Source: Megaleporinus macrocephalus (lineage: Eukaryota > Chordata > Actinopteri > Characiformes > Anostomidae). From it: a stretch of DNA of 64,000 nucleotides. Location of the stretch: positions 20,483,694 to 20,547,693 of the forward strand of contig CM038711.1 of the NCBI GenBank assembly GCA_021613375.1, read 5' to 3'. Each line of letters opens with the position of its first letter. Position 1 is the first letter of the stretch. Position numbers and translations under genes: made by a program. Below the pieces are notes generated by a model. That model did not search any database. It saw only the letters and a program-made list of their open reading frames with translations, and had not been told where the DNA came from. Below are positions 55,810 through 64,000 of the stretch, piece after piece.

Positions 55810-56365
55810 AACCTTTTCATAGAAATAGAGCTCTGTAGTGTCAAGAAGTTAGTTCAACAGAACACAAAAAATATCAAAAACACAATCAAATCTTGTCCTC
55901 AGAATCAAAAACTGTACCTAATTTGAAATTGCACTGACCGACTAAAGGAAGATTTCTGAGAAAATTAAATATATAGTTGAAGGGGAAACGTAAAATAATA
56001 GACATGACAATTTAAAAATATATACAGATAAAATTGCAATAAAGATTCTCATGGCAAGTTTGACAGCTTCAACAAAACAATTCTGGAGCATTACCATGTG
56101 CCAAGTTCTTCTAGAACATTCTGATCTTTCAACAATCTGCCAATAATGCAATTTAAACCACTATGGAGAATTTGGCAAAATGTTATTTGGTATGCTGAGG
56201 ATCATATTTAAAAACATCTGTTCTTTGAGAGAACTAACACAATTTATTCAATTATTATTACATTACTTAATTCATTACTTATTATTATTAACAAAAGATG
56301 ATGGAAAATAGAAATTTGGTGTACCACCACCCCTGTCAGCATCAAATAAACTGTACCTAAAGCTT
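55810..56365. other. AT-rich intergenic piece
   Basis: Nothing recognised. Confidence 0.4.
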
Positions 56366-56369
56366 TAGT

Positions 56370-56515
56370 ATTTGTGAGAGACAGAAGAAAATTAAGCTCC
56401 GCCCATTCAGTTTCTGCCCATCCCTCCAGTATAAGAAGACAAATTAACACTATGGGCTTGAAACGATGTGTAGCTATCAAGAAGCCCTTACTGAAATACA
56501 CAGGTGGGTTTTGTT
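56370..56515 (+). pseudogene. Tc1-like transposase fragment
   Basis: The frame reads HPSSIRRQINTMGLKRC then VAIKKPLLK, the same helix-turn-helix block as at 7313-7504 and 33395-33485. No DDE region or ends are seen. Confidence 0.7.
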
Positions 56516-56749
56516 CAACTGATTATATATTAATTTATGTATTAATTAAATATTTCTAATCTAACCTGCTGATTTCTTGTGTAACCTGAAAAAAAAACAG
56601 TTTTCTGTAAATGGAAAACAAATACAGTGACTCACACAATCACACAACACTATTACAGCCATGCAGTTATATGGGGATGTTCATGCTTGTACACAGAATG
56701 GGGGAATAGATGGACTTTGTGCTGAACTCCACACACTTTTAGAAGGAGA

Positions 56750-56860
56750 CATGGCTGAGAAACTGCCAAAGAGGAGACGTTCTGAAGAACAAAGACTCAG
56801 AAAGAAGTTCTTAGATCAGGCAAGAGTGAGGAGCTGTGTTAAGACCAGTGAGGCATTTTA
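56750..56860 (+). other. Basic open frame of unknown origin
   Basis: The frame starting at the internal ATG reads MAEKLPKRRRSEEQRLRKKF before stopping at 56861. The lysine/arginine-rich start resembles frames seen in fish repeats, but I do not recognise a family. It is probably a repeat fragment. Confidence 0.2.
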
Positions 56861-56979
56861 ATGATGCGGAGATCTCAGAGTTTCCAGAGGGCTGTGAAAT
56901 GGTGGAAGGTGAGATGCCTGAATATAACATGCTTACATGTAAGCTGGACAGATAGGCTTGAGCGCTAGCAAACAGCTTC

Positions 56980-57110
56980 TGCAGCATTTAAGGTGGAATG
57001 GAAAAACCTGAAGAAGCTTAGGGGGCAGAATATAGTCTGAATACCGCACCATTTAAGATCAAACGAAAAAAACTAGAATAAGAAGCTGACTCCAACTTCA
57101 TGGAAAGTTA
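56980..57110. repeat. Relic of the palindromic MITE family
   Basis: GCATTTAAGGTGGAATGG and AAGAAGCTGACTCCAACTTC resemble the inner and outer parts of the element at 49830-50045. Confidence 0.4.
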
Positions 57111-57265
57111 AAATGCATGAAAAAGTACAAGGAGGTTGCTGTGTTTCTACTTGACAGTTTCTACTGTGTCATCTTTTGCTCTAATGTTTGGGGTGGAGCT
57201 TCTGAAGGAGCATTGATATGGAGTCAAAAAAGGGTCATAAAGATTTTGAGTTTGTAAAAAAAAAG

Positions 57266-57717
57266 TCACAAATGTACTGAAACTTGCAGTTGCGTTTAAA
57301 CAACTACATGCACGTAAAATCCAAATCCACAAATGAGCTGGAATGTGCAAACTTGAAACAAAAAGTAATATTAATAATAGTTCAAATGTCCAAATGTGGA
57401 AAAATATTTTAAATAAATAAAAATATTTATTTTTTAATTTGTAGAAAAGATTTGCATTTGTAAACCCAATGTTGTGAATGTGTGAATCAGTACGGCTGAA
57501 AGTGTGGAGTTAAAAATCCTCACATTCACCTTCTCTGCTGCAGTTGCGAATTTTGACCCTGTTTTGAGGCTAATTCAGTGGTTTTATGCAGTGGTTTTAT
57601 TTATACTACTGACTGTTGTGCTAGCTATGGATAACTGTAGCCAATTAAGTAACCATCGTAAGCTAGCTAGATAAACAGTCTGCAGCAGCAGGGCATTTGG
57701 ACATAGCAAGAAAATTC
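57266..57717 (+). repeat. Left arm of a large foldback element
   Basis: CACAAATGTACTGAAACTTG through GGGCATTTGGACATAGCAAG is the reverse complement of 58500-59120 at high but imperfect identity. The arm continues after a LINE insertion at 58313-58327. Confidence 0.85.
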
Positions 57718-58306
57718 ATATTCTCAACAGTCTTACTCCCGAGCCCAACTAACTCTCTCTCTTTACTCTTCCTGAGGAAATGACTGTCCTCCCGTCTGTT
57801 GAACGCTGTTGAAGGACTGATCATCGGGCCATCACCAGCCAGCTCACCTGTCCATTTACTGCTACACCCTCAGTTACATCACGGTGCCATCCAGATGCAC
57901 CAGCACTGAGATAGGATGGGACTGTTTCAGCTCACGCCCACTTAACATAAAGACTCAGTCATAGACTGCCTCAGCCAGAGACTGCCTCAGTCATACACTG
58001 CCTCTACCTGTGCAGCTTCTAAAGCTTTGCTATCCAGATTTCAAACAGAGGCTCCTTTCTTGGGTATTTAGTTCAAACTGTAAATACTGTTTGACCAGAG
58101 GAGGATGGGTCTCCCCTTGTGAGTCTGGTTCCTCCCAAGGTTTCTTCCTCCAGTTGAGGGAGTTTTTCCTTGTCACTGTTGCTTCTGGCTTGCTCACTGG
58201 GGGACATATGTTATAACTGTCTGTTTCCAAAACTCTGTAAAGCTGCTTTGAGACAACATCGTTGTAAAAAGCGCTATATAAATAAACTTGACTTGACTTG
58301 ACTTGA
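57718..58306 (+). mobile_element. LINE 3' end inserted into the foldback left arm
   Basis: The end reads CTCCCAAGGTTTCTTCCTCC, TTTTTCCTTGTCACTG, CTGTAAAGCTGCTTTGAGAC, GCGCTATATAAATAAACTTG and a (ACTTG)n tail. I recall this as a widespread fish non-LTR 3' end, and the family name is not certain. A tandem run of an 18-base unit (GACTGCCTCAGYCA type) lies at 57955-58005. Confidence 0.7.
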
Positions 58307-58481
58307 GAAGTGCATCTCGTTTGTTTTGCTCCATAGTTTCCCCAATTTTTATATCAGTGCAGCACAATTATCTTGTAATGGCAGACAGAATGTATCTTTT
58401 GATCTCTTGAATCTGCAGACTAGCTAAATAGCTAGTTAACTAACACAGGCATTTGCTGAGCTTTGGTCAGCTTTTGCAGTA

Positions 58482-59121
58482 AAAACAAACGAGATGGAAT
58501 TCTCTTGCTATGTTCAAATGCCCTGCTGCTGCAGGCTGTTTATCTAGCTAGCTAACGATGGTTAATTAATTGGCTACAGTTATCCATAGCTAGCACAACA
58601 GTCAGTAGTATGAATAAAACTACAGCACAGAGCCGGCCTGTTATCTTCTTTAAAACATTTTTTTTTGCAAAAGAAACACGAACTAGCATTGTATCTATGC
58701 CTGGAAGCCCATGGTGGAAATTGGGAGGTGTATTCCAACAGCCGGCAGAAGTTGAGTGACAGCACCAAATCAGTGTTCTGATTGGTTAAACAAACCTCGC
58801 AATCTGATTGGTCCAGCTTAAGCTTTCCTATTGGTCCATGAATTAGCCTCAAAACAGGGTAAAAAAAGCAAAGAAGGTGAATGTGAGGATTTTTACCTCC
58901 GCAGTTCTGATTCACACATTCACACATTTAATTCTACAAATTAAAAAAATAAATATTTTTATATATTTAAAATATATTTTTCCACATATGTACATTTGAA
59001 TTATTATTAATATTAATTTTTGTTTCAAGTTTGCACATTCCAGTTCATTTGTGGATTTGGATTTTATGTGCATGTAGTTGTTTAAACGCAAGTTTAAATG
59101 CAAGTTTCAGTACATTTGTGA
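58482..59121 (-). repeat. Right arm of the large foldback element
   Basis: Reverse complement of the left arm, beginning with AAAACAAACGAGATG (58482-58496), the exact inverse of 58313-58327. It carries about 200 extra bases (58625-58845) that are absent from the left arm. Confidence 0.85.
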
Positions 59122-59124
59122 TTA

Positions 59125-59684
59125 TTTGTGATTATTTGACAACACTCCGAATTTCTGTATTTGGAGGAACACTGAACTGGCTGAAGATGATCTGACCTCA
59201 CAGTAGTACGCATTAGTGGGTGACGCATGGATATGTCATTTAAGCCCTTTTTGCTTGGAGTTGCCTGCGTGTGGTCCATAAAGATAGAAAAGCCATACAT
59301 TATCCTTTTTTCCTTCCTCCCTCCCTCTCTCTAACTCTCTCTCCTTCTAGGCCACTTGTCCTTTTTCACCACAACACTTTATCTTATCTAATTCAGCGAA
59401 GGCCTGTCACAGAGTCGGTGCCCTTTACAGTCTACAGATGACTGTCACCAGTTCTATAGCTCACCATTTCATATGGCATTTCCATTAGCATTCAGAGCAG
59501 TACTACATCATCCTATTACCCTATCAGGAGCTGAAGTGCCCTATTTGGAGTTGGAGTTGGAGCATTTTTCCCAGCAGTAATGCCACAGACATTCAGCGCT
59601 CCGTTTGGGAAGCATTTCATTCTAAAGTCATTGTTGGGTATAGAAGAATGAAGAAAAAAGTGCTGAATGTGACACAGTGGATAT
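59125..59684. other. Intergenic stretch, nothing recognised
   Basis: No gene or repeat is recognised. Confidence 0.4.
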
Positions 59685-59925
59685 TGGGCCACCCCATGGG
59701 ACAACATCAAGGGGTAAATCACAAGGTTTGAAAAATGTCTGTGGAAATATAAGCATGCATTTTAAAATTCACTCAGCCATTGTTCCATCCAGAGGAGGGG
59801 ACTATAACACCTGCCGAGAGCACTGGAGGCCCACCTGGGACAACATCAAGGGTGTACCATGCATCTTCTTCAACATTGTGAGAGTTTAAATGTACATATT
59901 AAAATTCATTCACTTGCTCTTATTA
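59685..59925 (+). repeat. Two-copy direct repeat
   Basis: TGGGACAACATCAAGGG occurs in both halves (about 59697 and 59836), each followed about 60 bases later by TTAAAATTCAYTCA. This is an old tandem duplication with a unit of about 140 bases. Confidence 0.6.
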
Positions 59926-60620
59926 GTAGGATACATACATATCCAGCACAGGAAATGTTCAGTGAAGGACGGCTCAGCAGGTGGTCAGTTTGTGTAGCGA
60001 TTGGTGCTGTTAAGTTTGGGAAAGTATTTTTCATCTTTACACAGAAGAAAGCACGGGAGGCAAATTACTTTAAAACCAGTTAGTGATAGTGAGACAGCAG
60101 CCCAGAGGATTACTGCAGTTAGTGGGTTGATTTTTATACTGAGGAACAGTACCATCTAGTGGCCCCATCCATTCAGTTAAAGTGTCACTTTAAAATGGGA
60201 GTCAGTTTCTTAAAGGGCTCACATTCTGCGTTTTCTTTGTTCCACTTATAGCTGTTTGTATTAGTGTGATAAAAAGTCACAATGGACCACTTTCCAGCCT
60301 CCCTTTTGCCTCAAAATTAAACAGGTTGGTTTTTTTTCAATGTCTGTTTTATGTAAATGAGATTTGTTCTGATTGGATCTCCCTCAGTCAAAAAGGAATA
60401 CAGACCATAACACGCTTCATACATTCAACCTGAATGGCCAGAGCTAAACCTAGTGCCGCAGTAGCTTCTGAAGCAATCTTTCCAGCTTGAAAGGCTAAAA
60501 CCCCCTTCTGATGGGGGTTTCTGACGGGCGTCTTGAAGGCAGAAATACATTTAGAAAAGGTACAGATACTTTGGAGTGGATATCTGATTGTTGTGAGCTG
60601 TTTAATTTTTAAAATGTTAC
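59926..60620. other. Intergenic stretch, possibly repeat-derived
   Basis: No gene is recognised. About 60180-60410 (AAAGGGCTCACATTCTGCGT, TTTGTTCCACTTATAGC) has the look of a dispersed fish repeat, but I cannot name it. Confidence 0.3.
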
Positions 60621-60623
60621 TAT

Positions 60624-61258
<635 letters not shown>

Positions 61259-61339
<81 letters not shown>
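61259..61339. repeat. (TA)n microsatellite, right of Tc1 insertion
   Basis: About 40 uninterrupted TA units. Confidence 0.97.
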
Positions 61340-61340
<1 letters not shown>

Positions 61341-62750
61341 CTGGAAATGTTGTAGCTGACAATGAAAATCAACAATGCAAGAAGTTTGATTTACATTTGA
61401 GGTTATTACTGTATTATTAACACAAGCTAGCATTTATTATAGTATATAACAGTATCAGGGGCTAGCAGGATTTGTTGACTGTCTTAGGGATTCCCAAGGA
61501 TTGTATGCTGTACACAGTAGTGAGAAAACTCTGACAAATCAAAACAAAAACTGTAAAAAGTGCTTTGTTAGTTTAAAATCTTGTGGTAACAAGCAATTCA
61601 ACTACTTTTATTTAATTCAAAAATGACTGTTACCTCATAAAGTCATTTTTAGGTTGTACCAATGATGCACTTTTTACAGGCTGACAGGTGATATTCTATG
61701 CTATATATAATTCTACGCTAAAGTTTTATAACAATAGACAATAAAACAAGCAACAATACATGCTTGATTCAAATCAGTACATACAACATTTAGAACGAGT
61801 GGTCAGGTAAGGTGTGTATTCTTCTCTGTACATAACTAAATAATTTCCACATAGAAATATGACAAAATAGTGTTGATGTAACATATTTAGCCATTCATGA
61901 GGAAATTCCATAACTGAATAAAGCAAATTACGAGCATCACTATAACTTTATAAAAAGCATTTTATATTGATCGGCCATAACAGTTACTAATTTAGCCCGC
62001 ACTGCAGGTTATACGAGAGTCTTTTAAATGATTAGAAAGCCTGTCAGACGGCACTATGCAAGATAACCTACAACACATGCAATGTATTCAACTGTAAAAA
62101 GTCATTAGCATGATAAACGATTATAACCAACTCATATCTGATAGTTAATTAATCTTACTATCACATAGTACTTCATAATGTTGCTCACAGAGCAGCACTG
62201 CTGAGGGGACCCAGCGTACACACTGAGTAAGGAGTGTCTGCAGAAGGGAAATAGGCATTTTTGGGGTTTTTGTTTTGTTAAAAGCTTGAATCCTTAACCT
62301 AATCTTAACCTTAACTGCCATTAGATGGTTGAAAAACACTCAAGCCATTATGACTGGACAGTTAAAATACCTTCACTCGCTCTGTTGTGTAGAGACCTCA
62401 GCTTGCATTCACCTGTCTGTTTGCTGACTAAATGAACTAAAATTAACTAGCTAATTAAACAAAGCAGCATGAGTCTCTCATAACTGATTGCTAAATACAC
62501 TGATTACAGAGCTTCAGCATAAAGCACAACTGACTGACTAGTGACTGTCACATCTTCTGTAACTGGGGTGGCCAGGAGGGTGGTCATGCTTCATTCCTGA
62601 CAACCCCTGGGCTATGCCACTAAAATACAGTCTACAGTAACTGTAACTGACAAAGAGTAACCAGTACTTGGGAGATGAGGACACTCTCTACTTGGTTGCA
62701 GTCACTGACACATTTTCACTGAGACTATAGATATGCAGTGACTATAATAA
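61340..62750. other. Intergenic stretch, nothing clearly recognised
   Basis: No gene is recognised. TATTGATCGGCCATAACA near 61966 resembles the end of a recurrent fish foldback repeat, but only this short piece is present. Confidence 0.4.
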
Positions 62751-62756
62751 CTGTCC

Positions 62757-63001
62757 TGCTGAAACAAACAGCACAGACCAGCATGCTGGTGTGAGCTGGT
62801 ATAGTACCGGGCTGGTGCTGGTTTAGCTGTTCACCCAGTTTACCAGCATGAAAACACAACATATGCTGCTTGAAGCTGATATAGTGCTCGTCTGATGCTG
62901 GCCTAGCTGGTTACCCAGCTTGGACATGCTGATTGCCCAGTACACAAACCTAACTTGATGGAGACCAGTCATGCTGGTTTATACTGGTTTTTCTAGCAGG
63001 T
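62757..63001. mobile_element. MITE built of degenerate CTGGT/ACCAG units
   Basis: The left end CCTGCTGAAACAAACAGCAC then AGACCAGCATG and the right end, read inverted, CCTGCTAGAAAAACCAGTAT then AAACCAGCATG, form terminal inverted repeats. The interior is a degenerate series of GCTGGT/ACCAGC motifs. Confidence 0.6.
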
Positions 63002-63590
63002 TTATCTTTACTGGCAGAGGAAGCTAGTAAAAGGTTCTGCTTTACTTTGAACTAGCAAGTTTGCTGGAAACCTTTCTGCTCCTATGTGCCCTGTAACAGT
63101 GAATTCTCTCTCCAGCAAGGAACATGGATTTCAGCTCAACTAGATCCCACAGTGGAAGCCAGCCACCACACACGGAAAAGAGCTATTTAGGAATTTGATT
63201 TTTACAAAATAAAAGTCAGTTAAATTAAAGTCAATTCCAAAACAAGACTGGAACATTGTTTTCGTCTTTTTTGCAGAATACTTATTTTTTTAACTATTAT
63301 TTTTGTTTGACACAAATTACTTAAATTACTAACAAGAATGCAAAACCTTTTTAACTTGAAATCTAAAACTTAAATAGCATATTTACATCATAACTAATAA
63401 ATAACTGAAGGGTTTATGAGTTTTTTTTAAATCCCCTAGATTTCACACGTAGTTTGAATAGTGAAGATTGCTGTACTTTTTATATAAATCAGTAGACAGT
63501 CATGTACATGTTGATAAAGTCACATTATCAGCAACAGTAAGCAAATACGTTCATCTTATTGTGATTATTAAAAAGTATTAAAAAGTATCT
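63002..63590. other. AT-rich intergenic piece
   Basis: Nothing recognised. Confidence 0.4.
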
Positions 63591-63599
63591 CTTCGTCTC

Positions 63600-64000
63600 T
63601 CTGAGACCGGCGCTGGAGTATTTAGACTGTTGGTGAAAGAGGGAGAGAGAGACGGAGAGAGAGAGAGGGAAAGAAAGTATTATATCTGTCTATCGTGTGT
63701 TTTTGAAAGAGTTAGGTCGTGTGTTTCTAAAAAAGTTCGTGTTTTAAAGAAAAGTTTCTCCTTTCTGTTTGTTTCTCGGCCATTTTCTGACGCTGACTGA
63801 TTCTAGCTTCACAAGAGAGAGAGAGAGTTGTTGCAGGGGTCGAAACAAGCGGAGGTCTTCCCAAAAAAAAAAAAACTCTACACAGGGAAAAAGGTGGTCC
63901 CATTCCGAAAACACCGTTTCGACGCGAGCGGTCAGCTTTTCTGTCCGTTATCTTTACGTCCTTCTCACTTGACGAAGTGTAGTAAATACTCTGTGTCCTA
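63600..64000 (+). promoter_or_regulatory. Possible promoter or 5' UTR of a gene beyond the window
   Basis: Composition changes here: CpG dinucleotides rise (GAGACCGGCGCTGG, TTTCGACGCGAGCGG) with purine-rich GAGAGA stretches, and CTCGGCCATTTTC resembles a YY1-type start-site element. No coding exon is recognisable before the edge. Either strand is possible; + is assumed because the GAGA-rich part precedes the CpG-rich part. Confidence 0.25.

Noticed and set aside
62757..63001. CRISPR-like or minisatellite array of CTGGT units
   Set aside because: Units are degenerate with no spacer regularity; terminal inverted repeats indicate a MITE.

Overview
The window reads as a gene-poor stretch of teleost fish DNA. 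Evidence: the overall AT-rich composition, abundant (TA)n, (GT)n and (GA)n microsatellites, vertebrate-type introns, and repeat families typical of fish (Tc1-like elements, L2-type LINE 3' ends, hAT-like MITEs, solo LTRs). A foldback repeat carrying a CAGCACTG...GTGTGTTAGTGTGTGTTGTGCTGGT core at about 19.6-20.1 kb and 52.3-52.6 kb is, from memory, common in catfish, characins and electric fishes, so an otophysan source is my best guess. I could not run a database search.

Only one protein-coding gene is supported: a neuritin-like gene (nrn1l family) on the + strand. Exon 2 (26852-27002) and exon 3 (32032-32317) are clear. Together they carry the six-cysteine neuritin core, the family signature CPEEAAAVWESL and a hydrophobic GPI-anchor tail. 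A short exon at 20701-20749 is proposed as the signal-peptide exon: it has the right phase and a good donor, and it gives a 161-residue protein, close to the roughly 165 residues I recall for mammalian NRN1L. It remains a prediction.

Layout. 1-20.6 kb: intergenic DNA with a few repeats (hairpin MITE at 2.65 kb, Tc1 relic at 7.3 kb, (TA)n at 9.05 kb, decayed L2 LINE at 12.8-14.0 kb, foldback at 19.6-20.1 kb) and several GC-richer blocks without repeats that look like conserved non-coding candidates. 20.7-32.3 kb: the neuritin-like gene, with GA-rich tracts and a possible regulatory block in intron 1 and a hAT-like MITE with a near-perfect 8-bp target duplication in intron 2. 32.3-33.0 kb: probable 3' UTR containing a (GT)n-(TA)n tract. 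33-63.5 kb: intergenic DNA with many mobile-element remnants, including a 984-bp solo LTR, a second shorter LTR, an L2 tail inserted in an LTR-like element, a 1.9-kb foldback interrupted by a LINE tail, and an internally deleted Tc1 element sitting inside a (TA)n tract. 63.6-64.0 kb: a change in composition that may be the 5' edge of another gene.

Most open reading frames in the window are short and look like chance or repeat translations. I saw no tRNA, rRNA, CRISPR array or gene cluster, and no clear evidence of a new biological system. The most informative items are the neuritin-like gene model and the nested or precisely bounded mobile elements.
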